A stretch of 64,000 nt of DNA, taken from positions 1-64,000 of the forward strand of contig JAEEWM010000017.1 in the NCBI GenBank assembly GCA_016287385.1. Reading direction: 5' to 3'. The stretch comes from Clostridiaceae bacterium. Lineage in GTDB: Bacteria; Bacillota; Clostridia; Oscillospirales; Acutalibacteraceae. The stretch's first letter is position 1, and each line of letters starts with the position of its first letter. The position numbers and the translations under genes are program-made. This document shows, piece by piece, positions 15,648-24,175 of the stretch. The notes under the pieces are model-generated. The model was not told the origin of the DNA and ran no database searches. It was given only the letters and a program-made list of their open reading frames with translations.

Positions 15648-17834
15648 ATGTTTGAAAACTACAAGGTTTACGAAACCACAATAGCAGGCCGCCCTTTCAA
15701 GCTTGAAACAGGCAAAATGGCAGGTCTTGCAAACGCCGCGTTTATGGCGACGTACGGCGAAACCAACGTACTTTGCACGGTAACCGCTTCGGATAAGCCG
15801 CGCGAGGGTGTTGATTTCTTCCCGCTTTCAGTTGACTATGAAGAGAAGATGTACTCGGTAGGCCGCTTCCCCGGCTCTTTCCAGCGCCGCGAGGGCAGAG
15901 CTACCGAAAAAGCGATTCTCGCTTCACGCTGCATTGACAGACCGATTCGTCCGCTTTTCCCGAAGGATATGCGCAACGATTGCTCGGTAGTGGCTACGGT
16001 TATGTCGGTTGACCCCGACTGCTCACCCGAAATCGCCGCGGCAATAGGCGTTTCGGCGGCGATAGCGGTATCGGACATTCCGTGGGACGGCCCGATTTCG
16101 AGCACAAGCGTAGGTCTTATAGATGACGAAATAATCATCAACCCGACCCTTGAACAGCGCGAGAAGTCCGATCTTAACCTCACCGTTTCATCAACCGCCG
16201 ACCTTGTCGCAATGATAGAAGCCGGTGCGAATGAAATCTCGGATGAAAAGATGTTCGAGTGCATTATGGCGGGTCACGAAGTAAACAAAGAAATCGTTAA
16301 ATTCATTAACGGTATCGTTGCCGAAATAGGCAAAGAAAAGTTCACCTTTGAATCGAGCAACCCCGATCCCGAAATAATGGCGGAAATCGAGGCGTTCTGC
16401 ATCGAGGACGTTAAGCGCGCCCTTGATACCGATGATAAAAACGTGCGCGACGCCGCGCTCTTACCGATATACAACGCGGTACACGAAAAGTTTGACGAGC
16501 GCTTTGAAGGCTGTGAGGCAAAGCTTGACGAGATAATGTATCTTGTACAGAAACACGTTGTACGCGCATGGCTTAAAGACGAGCACAAACGCGTAGACGG
16601 CAGAGGCATAGATGAAATCCGCCCCCTGAACGCGCAGATAGATCTTCTTGCACGCGCTCACGGCTCCGGTATGTTCACCCGCGGTCAGACGCAGGTTTTA
16701 TCGGTTGCCACTCTGGCTCCCGTAAGCGAAGCGCAGAAACTCGACGGACTTGACGAAGAAACACAGAAGAGATATATCCACCACTACAACTTCCCCTCTT
16801 TCTCGGTTGGTGAAACCAAGCCGTCAAGAGGCCCCGGCAGACGTGAAATAGGTCACGGCGCTCTCGCGGAGCGCGCGCTCATCCCGGTAATTCCGAGCGT
16901 TGACGAGTTCCCCTACGCCATCCGTGTGGTATCCGAGGTCCTTTCCTCTAACGGTTCAACCTCACAGGGCTCAATATGCGGTTCCACCCTCGCGCTTATG
17001 GCGGCGGGCGTACCGATCAAGGCGCCGGTTGCCGGCATCTCCTGCGGACTTATAACCGGTGACGAAGGCGTTTACGGCGACTTTATGACGATGGTCGATA
17101 TCCAAGGCCTGGAGGATTTTTACGGTGATATGGACTTTAAGGTTGCGGGTACTCATAAGGGTATCACCGCAATACAGATGGACCTGAAGGTTCACGGCCT
17201 TACACCCGAAATAATCAAAGAGGCGTTTGCCAAGACTCACAAGGCGAGAGATTATATACTTGACGAGGTAATGCTCAAATGTATCGCCGAGCCGCGCAAG
17301 GAACTTTCAAAATACGCTCCCAAGATGCTCACCACCACTATCCCGACCGATAAGATCGGCGACGTTATCGGCAAGCAGGGCAAGGTTATCCAGTCGATAC
17401 AGGAGCAGTGCGAATGCACTATCAACATCGAGGAAGACGGTCACGTTTACGTTTCCGCGCTTGATATTGAAAAAGCGAAGCAGGCTATCGGCATAGTTGA
17501 GCTTATCGCCAACGATCCCGAAATAGGCGCTATATACAGCGGCAAGGTAACACGCCTTATGACGTTCGGCGCATTCGTTGAGATAGCCCCCGGCAAAGAG
17601 GGACTCGTTCACATTTCCAAGCTCGACGTTAAGCGCGTTGAAAAGGTTGAGGATGTTGTAAACGTAGGCGATCAGGTGCTCGTAAAAGTGACCGAGATAG
17701 ACGATCAGGGCAGGATAAATCTTTCCCGCCGCGACGCGCTGGTTGAGGTAAACGGCGCGGTCGTTGAGGAAGGCGCGGATGAAGAACCGCAAAGAAAACC
17801 CCACGGCGGTCACCGCAGAAACTTCAAAAAGTAA
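15648..17834 (+). CDS. pnp: Polyribonucleotide nucleotidyltransferase (PNPase)
   Basis: A 728-residue 3'-5' phosphorolytic exoribonuclease of RNA turnover. Two RNase PH domains (about 1-140 and 310-460) flank a helical linker. The second, active core contains GSICGSTLALMAAGVPI and the DFYGDMDFKVAGT segment with its catalytic aspartates. A KH domain (DVIGKQGKVIQSI) and an S1 domain (TFGAFVEIAPGKEGLVHIS) follow. The C-terminal tail is basic. A strong AAAAGGAGG precedes the ATG. The rpsO-pnp order is conserved and the gene ends in a strong terminator. Confidence 0.97.
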   Translation: MFENYKVYETTIAGRPFKLETGKMAGLANAAFMATYGETNVLCTVTASDKPREGVDFFPLSVDYEEKMYSVGRFPGSFQRREGRATEKAILASRCIDRPIRPLFPKDMRNDCSVVATVMSVDPDCSPEIAAAIGVSAAIAVSDIPWDGPISSTSVGLIDDEIIINPTLEQREKSDLNLTVSSTADLVAMIEAGANEISDEKMFECIMAGHEVNKEIVKFINGIVAEIGKEKFTFESSNPDPEIMAEIEAFCIEDVKRALDTDDKNVRDAALLPIYNAVHEKFDERFEGCEAKLDEIMYLVQKHVVRAWLKDEHKRVDGRGIDEIRPLNAQIDLLARAHGSGMFTRGQTQVLSVATLAPVSEAQKLDGLDEETQKRYIHHYNFPSFSVGETKPSRGPGRREIGHGALAERALIPVIPSVDEFPYAIRVVSEVLSSNGSTSQGSICGSTLALMAAGVPIKAPVAGISCGLITGDEGVYGDFMTMVDIQGLEDFYGDMDFKVAGTHKGITAIQMDLKVHGLTPEIIKEAFAKTHKARDYILDEVMLKCIAEPRKELSKYAPKMLTTTIPTDKIGDVIGKQGKVIQSIQEQCECTINIEEDGHVYVSALDIEKAKQAIGIVELIANDPEIGAIYSGKVTRLMTFGAFVEIAPGKEGLVHISKLDVKRVEKVEDVVNVGDQVLVKVTEIDDQGRINLSRRDALVEVNGAVVEEGADEEPQRKPHGGHRRNFKK

Positions 17835-17850
17835 ACTTATGTAAAACTTA

Positions 17851-17885
17851 TGACCCGATGGAAAACCATCGGGTCATTTCTTTTG
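17851..17885 (+). terminator. Intrinsic terminator of pnp
   Basis: An 11-bp stem TGACCCGATGG/CCATCGGGTCA with an AAAA loop and TTTCTTTT tail. Confidence 0.92.
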
Positions 17886-17918
17886 CCGGTTTGCGGCATA
17901 CATTTACCTTTGTGACAA

Positions 17919-17946
17919 GATACCGCGGTGAAAACACCGCGGTATC
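17919..17946. terminator. Hairpin at the 3' end of the large secreted-protein gene
   Basis: A 12-bp perfect stem (GATACCGCGGTG/CACCGCGGTATC) with a 4-base loop. TTTT follows on the + strand and TTGT on the minus strand. It lies 11 bases past the secreted protein's stop and probably ends transcription from that side as well. Confidence 0.75.
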
Positions 17947-17957
17947 TTTTGCATGAT

Positions 17958-20900
17958 TTATTCCGCCGGATTGGCTACCCAAGCCTGTTTTGCGTGCACA
18001 TAGTCTTTTACGTCGCCCCAGACGTCGTCGCCGTTCGGGTTGTAATGCGGGTCAAAATCGTCTGTCGCTTCGGTTCCGAGGATGACCTTCTGCATGAGGT
18101 CAAGAAGCTGACTGCGCGACATATAGTTGAAGAATCCTGCCGGAACCTTTACGAGTTTTACGTTTTCAAAAACGGGATCGCCTGCTTTTGTGTACTTTGA
18201 ACCAAACCAGCCGTTTAACAGATCGCGGGATATAGCGTCTTCGCCGTCCTGATTAATGGTTACATCTATTTCGTCTCTGTCGTTTACAAGCTCGCTGTAA
18301 ACGCTGTCGTCATAAACCGCGTTGAGGTTACCCATAAGGTTTACGCCTACAATGTTGCCGCCGGTGCCGTCAAGCTTATAAAACTCTACGTGGTTGATAT
18401 AAAGAGTGCGCGTATTTGTCTTTTCTTTGAACCTGAATCTGACTCTTGTGTTGGGATCCTTATCGCTGTTTCTGGTAACCGAGGAGTTGGCGTAAATCTC
18501 ATAGGTCATTTTATATTCGCCGTTCTCGTTGCTTGAAATCTTTGTAGCGGTAACGTTTGAATTGCTGAGTTCAAGGTCGGGCATACTGTGCATCTCTCTG
18601 TAATTGAAAGACAAACGGTAATAGGTATCGGCCTCAAGCTCGGTTTTGAACTGAAGCTCGGTCCAGTCGGTGTTGTCAATCCTTATGGCTATATCGTCTC
18701 TGCCTGTTATGGCGGCGTCGGCGCTGTCAAAGAAGCCGGTCGGGATAGCCATGATCTTAACGTCGTAATGCTTCGTAAGATTGCTCAAACCGTTCCAGTA
18801 GAGCATCTGTGAAGCCACGTTATCCGCCGTTACCGCGCCTACGGTGCTGTAAGAGAAGTCGCCGTTTTGCAGGACGTTTTCGCCAAAGGTTGTGGAATCG
18901 ATAACCTTGCGAACCTGAACGTTTGCAATATACATTGAGGACATATTGCGCGCGTTCCACGCAAGACCTATCTGCAGTCTGAAATTGTTGCCGCTCGCAA
19001 GATTTGCGCGGGTGGTAAACTGCAATGTGTAGTGGTAGCCGTTAAAGCTTTCGTCAAGGTCGCCGCCCGAAACGGTAGTATAACTGCCGCCTTCTACCTT
19101 ATCCTGAACGATAATGCGCGGGATATACGTTCCGCCGAAAGCGCGGCAGTCCATATCGAACTGATACGTTGTTGAAGAATCAAGCACGGTGTCGTTGATT
19201 ATCGCCTGAGCGGACGAGGAGGAGTTGAAACCCGCGATTTTAAGCATCTTGGGCTCGGTTTGCGTCGGAGGCTCGGGAGGTGTTTCGCCGTCGAAGAAGC
19301 CGTTCGGTATATCTGAAAGTGAAACTACTGAAGAGGGATCGTTCTTGCTCCAAGTTTTAACGGGTGCGTTCATAATAGTGCCGTTAGCGCGGTCGGTCCA
19401 CTCACCGGCACCGTTTAGCTGTGTACAACCGGAATACTTGTAATTGTGCGAAAAATCAACCGTTTTATCGGTGATCGGAGCGCAAAGGTTATCGCCGGTG
19501 TATGTTCCCGCCGCCGCGTCTACCGCCTCATAAATTTCAGGGTCGGTAAAGGCAAACCCGGTTGTATAGCAGTTCGAGGTAACGCCCGGATTCTGTCCGG
19601 AGGTCGGGATGTAGTTGCCTATCATAATGGCGGTGTGGGCGCCGTTGGTTGAATTGTAATACTTAAACTGATTATACGATTTCGGATCCGCGCGGAACAT
19701 ATAGAACGCCGCGGTATAGGTGCAGGTCGTGGGGTCGTAGTCTACCCATTTTGTTTTTACTCCGTCTTTTGCGTCCTGACTCGTTCTGTCGCCCGGATAG
19801 AAGGTGCCTATGCCGCCCCAGTAACCTGCGCGGTAGCCGATAATAAACGGAATGTCGCTGCCCTCTGTCAGCTTTAATTTACATTTGAAAATGAAGTATT
19901 TGTCGCCTGTCCAGCCATCGTTATCCATCGGGATAAACGCGCCGGCAATTGTGCCGTCCGAAACGCCTACAGTGATCATCTTCTTTGCTGCGGAAATACT
20001 GTCAATTTCTTTTGAAGCAAATTCATCGCTGTAGTTTTTGTTGTGGGTGTCGCAGGACCAGTATTCACACGTTGTATCGGTAGCCGCGTGATGTGTAAGC
20101 TCACAACCGCTGCTGTTACAAACATTATTGTTTATAAGGAAAACATTTTGGATAGCGCCGTCAACCGAATACTTATTTAACGGGGCGTGACGCACGCCGA
20201 CATTTATAGTGCCGTTAACCTTTTCGTTGTAGTCCCAAAGCTGTGTATACTGATAGGGCGTCTCTGTGTCACAGTTTGCCTTGCACATCTTGGGCGCCTG
20301 ATTCGCGCCGCCGAACAACGGAGTGTCGCTGTTGTTTAACGCGTAAGCCGTAAACTTGATATCGCTGATAACAAAGGTGGAATCGGTATTAAGAGATTCA
20401 AGAGAGCTGTTAAGATGCTCCGCGAGACCTATCGAAATATATGCCGCTTTACCGTCGCGCGACATCTGCTTATAATAACCCGATTCGGTTGAAAGAAGGG
20501 CTGTGAATTCGCCTGTCGCGGGGTCATATGATGACGAAACCCAATCCGACTGTTTTGTGCGGGAGCCGCTCTTTTCAAGACCGTTGTTATAAGACCTATC
20601 CTTACCGTATTCACGCGGAGCGCCGAATTCAGCGTCCTTATAACTGCTGCCGCTCGCACCGTTGGCGTTACCGTCGGCATAAGCAACACCTACTACCGGC
20701 TGACCCGTGCCTGAAACGCGCCTTGCCTTAAACGAAACGCCGAATCTGACTGCCGTACCGTCTTCTCTGAGGTCTGCCTCGCCGCAGGTGTCAGCGCTGT
20801 AAGCGGAATAGAATTTATGGTTGTTTATAGGTATAAAGATATTTGCAACCGTAGATGATCCCTGGTTGCTGGTGAGCTCTTTACTGTCACCCGCGTGGGA

Positions 20901-21950
20901 CTTGATTATAAACGCCTTTTTAGCTACATCATCATCAAGATAACGGCTATAGCAGTTGCCGATTCTTTCGAATTTAACATCGTCGCCGAAATCAGCGCAG
21001 GTGTAATATTCAAACTCGTTATCTGTCTCCGCGTGAGCTGTATAGGTATGAGTGCCGCCGTCAAATATATCGTCGGCTACCGTTACCTGCCTTACGGTAT
21101 CTTCATCGGGAGTGCAGATGTTCCACTGATCGAGCCTGCCGTTAAGCGGGTGGTTTTTAGCGTCGGGTCTGTTGCCCATTTTCGAATCGCCGACAAAGAA
21201 ATACCTTGCGCCTGTATTAAGCGTGGTCTCGGACGGAGCAAGATCGTCGCCTACCTGCGCCGTACCGTCGCCGCCGGTAACGGACGTAAGCGTTATATGG
21301 ATGTCCGAAATAATGAACTCCATTGACAAATCGTTATGTGCGGCATAAACACTTATATCATCGTTAAGAACAGCGTTGCCGATATACACGCCGCAACCGA
21401 TAGGTGTGCCTCTGCCGTCAATGTTGGTTTTACGGTATTCTGTGCCGCCGTCCCAAACGCTCGAATAGAAGCAGTTGCTTTCTCCCGGAATATCTTTTAA
21501 GTTAATATCACAATGGAAAATACCGTTACTGTCAATACCGGAAGTGCTGTTATCATGCCAGTTACTGCTGACACCGTCTCCCTGATAGAAAACTACCGAG
21601 CCTGCGCTGGAAGAAACAGTACCGGTACTGCTCGAGGTAGCTGTTCTCATCATCTGAACAAACGGTTTGTTACTGGTACCGCTTAGCATCTTTACCTTTG
21701 CGGTAATTGTAGCTTTCGTACCGTCACCGTATTTACCGGTCCTCGGAATAGGTAAAAATATACCCGACGGAACGCTGTTCGGATATCTTGTAGAAGGTCC
21801 TACATAGATAGCTTTCGTAGTCGCCGTGGCGGTGCCATCCGCGCTCGCCGTAATGGGCGCGGTAGTGTTTACCACCAACGTCATCGCGAAGAACATAGTG
21901 AATATCATCACTATGGACATCACGCCTGACAAAAGTCTCTTTGTTTTCAT
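17958..21950 (-). CDS. Large secreted modular protein with repeats and a dockerin-like C-terminus
   Basis: A 1330-residue exported protein of no family I can name. The start is the ATG at 21950, after GAGGTG. Signal peptide is about residues 1-37 (cleavage near ITASA-DG). Residues below are counted from a GTG three codons earlier. About 50-890 consists of three diverged copies of one module, each opening with an IF/AFxP motif (VPSGIFLPI near 63, VANIFIPIN near 371, IAGAFIPMD near 671). The first two close with a Cys-containing segment (EFEYYTCADFGDD near 316, TCEYWSCDTHNKN near 630). Two beta-sandwich, carbohydrate-binding-like regions follow (about 903-1018 and 1089-1197). A PxGFF motif recurs at about 886, 1073 and 1273. 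The last 50 residues (helix then DPHYNPNGDDVWGDVKDYV) look like a single, degenerate dockerin/EF-hand repeat. No LPXTG or catalytic domain is seen. It is transcribed alone. Confidence 0.75.
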   Translation of the reverse strand: MKTKRLLSGVMSIVMIFTMFFAMTLVVNTTAPITASADGTATATTKAIYVGPSTRYPNSVPSGIFLPIPRTGKYGDGTKATITAKVKMLSGTSNKPFVQMMRTATSSSTGTVSSSAGSVVFYQGDGVSSNWHDNSTSGIDSNGIFHCDINLKDIPGESNCFYSSVWDGGTEYRKTNIDGRGTPIGCGVYIGNAVLNDDISVYAAHNDLSMEFIISDIHITLTSVTGGDGTAQVGDDLAPSETTLNTGARYFFVGDSKMGNRPDAKNHPLNGRLDQWNICTPDEDTVRQVTVADDIFDGGTHTYTAHAETDNEFEYYTCADFGDDVKFERIGNCYSRYLDDDVAKKAFIIKSHAGDSKELTSNQGSSTVANIFIPINNHKFYSAYSADTCGEADLREDGTAVRFGVSFKARRVSGTGQPVVGVAYADGNANGASGSSYKDAEFGAPREYGKDRSYNNGLEKSGSRTKQSDWVSSSYDPATGEFTALLSTESGYYKQMSRDGKAAYISIGLAEHLNSSLESLNTDSTFVISDIKFTAYALNNSDTPLFGGANQAPKMCKANCDTETPYQYTQLWDYNEKVNGTINVGVRHAPLNKYSVDGAIQNVFLINNNVCNSSGCELTHHAATDTTCEYWSCDTHNKNYSDEFASKEIDSISAAKKMITVGVSDGTIAGAFIPMDNDGWTGDKYFIFKCKLKLTEGSDIPFIIGYRAGYWGGIGTFYPGDRTSQDAKDGVKTKWVDYDPTTCTYTAAFYMFRADPKSYNQFKYYNSTNGAHTAIMIGNYIPTSGQNPGVTSNCYTTGFAFTDPEIYEAVDAAAGTYTGDNLCAPITDKTVDFSHNYKYSGCTQLNGAGEWTDRANGTIMNAPVKTWSKNDPSSVVSLSDIPNGFFDGETPPEPPTQTEPKMLKIAGFNSSSSAQAIINDTVLDSSTTYQFDMDCRAFGGTYIPRIIVQDKVEGGSYTTVSGGDLDESFNGYHYTLQFTTRANLASGNNFRLQIGLAWNARNMSSMYIANVQVRKVIDSTTFGENVLQNGDFSYSTVGAVTADNVASQMLYWNGLSNLTKHYDVKIMAIPTGFFDSADAAITGRDDIAIRIDNTDWTELQFKTELEADTYYRLSFNYREMHSMPDLELSNSNVTATKISSNENGEYKMTYEIYANSSVTRNSDKDPNTRVRFRFKEKTNTRTLYINHVEFYKLDGTGGNIVGVNLMGNLNAVYDDSVYSELVNDRDEIDVTINQDGEDAISRDLLNGWFGSKYTKAGDPVFENVKLVKVPAGFFNYMSRSQLLDLMQKVILGTEATDDFDPHYNPNGDDVWGDVKDYVHAKQAWVANPAE

Positions 21951-21987
21951 TCTTGACACCTCATTTAATGGATTTGTTTAACTGCTA

Positions 21988-22012
21988 TGTACAGTTGTAC
22001 AGATACATTATA
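21988..22012 (-). promoter_or_regulatory. Possible -10 box and TGTACA double palindrome upstream of the secreted protein
   Basis: On the minus strand TATAAT (22012-22007) has no good -35 at 16-18 bases. Immediately downstream, TGTACA-N2-TGTACA (21988-22001) spans the expected start site and could be an operator. The remaining A/T-rich gap shows nothing else clear before the terminator at 22095-22130. Confidence 0.4.
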
Positions 22013-22094
22013 TAACATGCACAAGCAAAAGTATATCAAAATTTTGTCCATTTTTATCAAATTTTTGCGGTTTTAAGTTTTGTCCCACAGGGTG

Positions 22095-22130
22095 CAAAAA
22101 AGCCGGGCGGCTTTTATTACCGCCCGGCTT
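22095..22130 (-). terminator. Terminator of the DUF5685/J-protein/membrane-protein operon
   Basis: Stem AAGCCGGGCGG/CCGCCCGGCTT (22100-22110 with 22120-22130) followed on the minus strand by TTTTTT. Confidence 0.92.
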
Positions 22131-22143
22131 TAACCGCACATAT

Positions 22144-22662
22144 TCAAACGTTTTTATTCAAAACAGCAGATATTTTTTTATGAAGACGAAGGTAGTAGAA
22201 CGCCGCCACCCTTGATACCGCGATATCGTAGAGCACAAACACCGCGTTGCCCGCCGCGAATATCAACGCGAGCCACCACTTGCCTACCGAAATGTTAAAG
22301 ACAAGCAATTCAACAAAGTAAAGCACGATCGCCGCCGCGTTAAAGACAAGAAATTTAAGCGCCCATCTGACCGCTGTTCTTTTAACTTTTTCGATAAGCG
22401 GCTTCAATACCGGATAGTAACCGAAAAAGGCAAGAAACAAAAGCCACGACGTTTTATCGCCGATAAAAAACGAAAGTACCGAACTTGAAACAAAACAGGC
22501 AAACGCCGCGGGCGCGCCCGCGCTTGCGAATACCGGAATGAACATAAGCCCTGCCACCGCGGGCACCGCGAACGTGAGGTCCGGAAAAAGACTCGCCGTC
22601 ATAATGACGCACACAAGCGCCGACACAATGCCGCAAAACGCTATTTTTAAACTCTTTTTCAT
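22144..22662 (-). CDS. Multi-pass membrane protein, ECF S-component-like
   Basis: A 172-residue protein with about five or six hydrophobic helices and short basic loops. The opening (MKKSLKIAFCGIVSALVCVI) and the PAVAGLMFIPVFASAGAPAA segment resemble small substrate-binding subunits of ECF vitamin transporters, but I cannot name a family or substrate. It is the last gene of a three-gene operon, one base after the J-protein gene. No ECF ATPase or T component is nearby. Confidence 0.6.
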   Translation of the reverse strand: MKKSLKIAFCGIVSALVCVIMTASLFPDLTFAVPAVAGLMFIPVFASAGAPAAFACFVSSSVLSFFIGDKTSWLLFLAFFGYYPVLKPLIEKVKRTAVRWALKFLVFNAAAIVLYFVELLVFNISVGKWWLALIFAAGNAVFVLYDIAVSRVAAFYYLRLHKKISAVLNKNV

Positions 22663-22663
22663 C

Positions 22664-23272
22664 TCAGCAACAGCCTATCAGATCGCCGCCCATACATTCA
22701 CAGCAGCAATCGGCGCATATAAGTCCCTGGCAGACGTCGCATGCGCTGCACTCCCTGCCGCCTCCGCCGTAATATCCGTAGGGGTTGTTTACCTTGCCTG
22801 CCTGCCGCCTTGCACTGTTTACGGCAGACTGATACTCCGCGTTCGACGGGTCCATTTGCGCAGCGCGAACAAAGCTTGTAAACGCCTCGTCAAACCAGCC
22901 GCGCCGGTAAAGCACCGTACCGTTAAGAAAATACCATTCGGCGTTTCTGCCGGAAGGCGGTACGCCGTCAAGCAGTTCCTGCGCCTGTTCAAGACGACCG
23001 GAATTTATAAGACTGCGTATTTCCGGAAAATCCGAAGGCGCGTTCTTATTATAGCCGGAGCCCTTAGCGCCCGAGGATGAGCCGCGGCGGCTGTTCATGA
23101 TACTGTCATACGCTTCGTTTATCTCTTTCATCTTATCCGCCGCCAGGTCGGAAAGCGGGTTATCGGCGTAGTTATCGGGGTGATATTTACGCGCAAGCTC
23201 TTTATACGCCGCCTTTATCTGTTCATCGCTTGCGTCGCGTGACACGCCTAAGACTGCATACGGATCGTTCAT
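22664..23272 (-). CDS. J-domain protein with TPR-like middle and Cys-rich tail
   Basis: A 202-residue protein. An N-terminal J domain carries the HPD tripeptide (residues 31-33), so it should stimulate a DnaK. A Gly/Ser linker leads to a TPR-like helical region (about 84-150, ending FVRAAQMDPSNAEYQSA). The last 28 residues hold ten cysteines (ECSACDVCQGLICADCCCEC then GGDLIGCC), suggesting metal binding or palmitoylation-like anchoring; which is unknown. It lacks the DnaJ zinc-finger and substrate domains, so it is not DnaJ itself. It overlaps the DUF5685 gene by 4 bases (ATGA). Confidence 0.85.
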   Translation of the reverse strand: MNDPYAVLGVSRDASDEQIKAAYKELARKYHPDNYADNPLSDLAADKMKEINEAYDSIMNSRRGSSSGAKGSGYNKNAPSDFPEIRSLINSGRLEQAQELLDGVPPSGRNAEWYFLNGTVLYRRGWFDEAFTSFVRAAQMDPSNAEYQSAVNSARRQAGKVNNPYGYYGGGGRECSACDVCQGLICADCCCECMGGDLIGCC

Positions 23273-24096
23273 TTGCTTAACTCCTTTTTGAAGGTCTGTT
23301 CAAGTCCCATGTATATGATATTCGAAATAATCGGTTTGAATTTTTTGACGTCCAAAACCTCAAACGCCTTTGCCGCTTCGTTTATTGAAATATAGAGCTG
23401 TGATACAACGTATTCTTTTCTGTCGCCCTCTGCGTACTTCAAAACATTGTACGAGCCGCTTTTTATGTCGCCCTCATAATCGCAGGCGGCGTCAAGCAGA
23501 TATATATACCGCCCGAGGCAGTAGCCGAGGCGCGAAAGCGCTCTTTTCGCGTTTTCACTTTCACCAAGCAGCGCAAAAGTATTCGCCATGACCTTTGCGG
23601 TCGGCTCCGCCGCCATATCAATGCTTTTACAGTCATCCGCTTCAAGAGCGTTCTGGCTTTTAATATACTCACTGACGTAGTTTTCTATTTCGGGGAAAGC
23701 TTTCGCCGCTTTTTTATGAGCACGTGAAAAAAGCGGTTTTAAGAGCACAGCCGAAAGCTTTTTTACGCCTTTTTCATCCTTTATATCGTCAACGATTTTA
23801 TAATACAGCATTATCATTGCCGCGGCTGATGAAAGAGAGAGCGAATCGCCGTCTTTAAGATAATTACACTTTTTTGCCGGGTTAAACGGACATCTGCCCG
23901 GCTTGAACTCGGTGCAACCGTCTTTAAGCGACATATCAAGCAAAGCGAGAAAGGTGAAATCGTAGCTTAACGTCAGCCGGGAAAGCACGCCGTAGCTTTT
24001 ACCGAGACGGCGGCAAAGCGAACAGTAAACGCCGCGGTATACTTCATATTCGCGCATTTTAAGCTCTGCCTTATCGGCGCGGATATAACCAAACAC
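23269..24096 (-). CDS. DUF5685 protein, isoprenoid-synthase-like motifs
   Basis: A 275-residue, all-alpha soluble protein. The start is taken as the GTG at 24096 (MFGYIRADKAELK), with AGAAAGG 9 bases upstream; another GTG three codons earlier overlaps that site. Five cysteines occur early (CSLC at 25-28, then 61, 69, 77). Two Asp-rich motifs lie about 100 residues apart: VDDIKDE (Asp103, 104, 107) and LLDAACDYEGDIKSGSYN (Asp202, 206, 210). Their spacing and context resemble the two metal-binding motifs of squalene/phytoene-synthase-type enzymes. The family has no known function. It heads an operon with a J-protein and a membrane protein. Confidence 0.8.
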   Translation of the reverse strand: MFGYIRADKAELKMREYEVYRGVYCSLCRRLGKSYGVLSRLTLSYDFTFLALLDMSLKDGCTEFKPGRCPFNPAKKCNYLKDGDSLSLSSAAAMIMLYYKIVDDIKDEKGVKKLSAVLLKPLFSRAHKKAAKAFPEIENYVSEYIKSQNALEADDCKSIDMAAEPTAKVMANTFALLGESENAKRALSRLGYCLGRYIYLLDAACDYEGDIKSGSYNVLKYAEGDRKEYVVSQLYISINEAAKAFEVLDVKKFKPIISNIIYMGLEQTFKKELSK

Positions 24097-24175
24097 AGCG
24101 TCCACCCTTTCTTTGTTTATTGCATTTTAATACCAAAGGCAAATAAAATGGTGAATAATGTGTAAATTATAAAAA

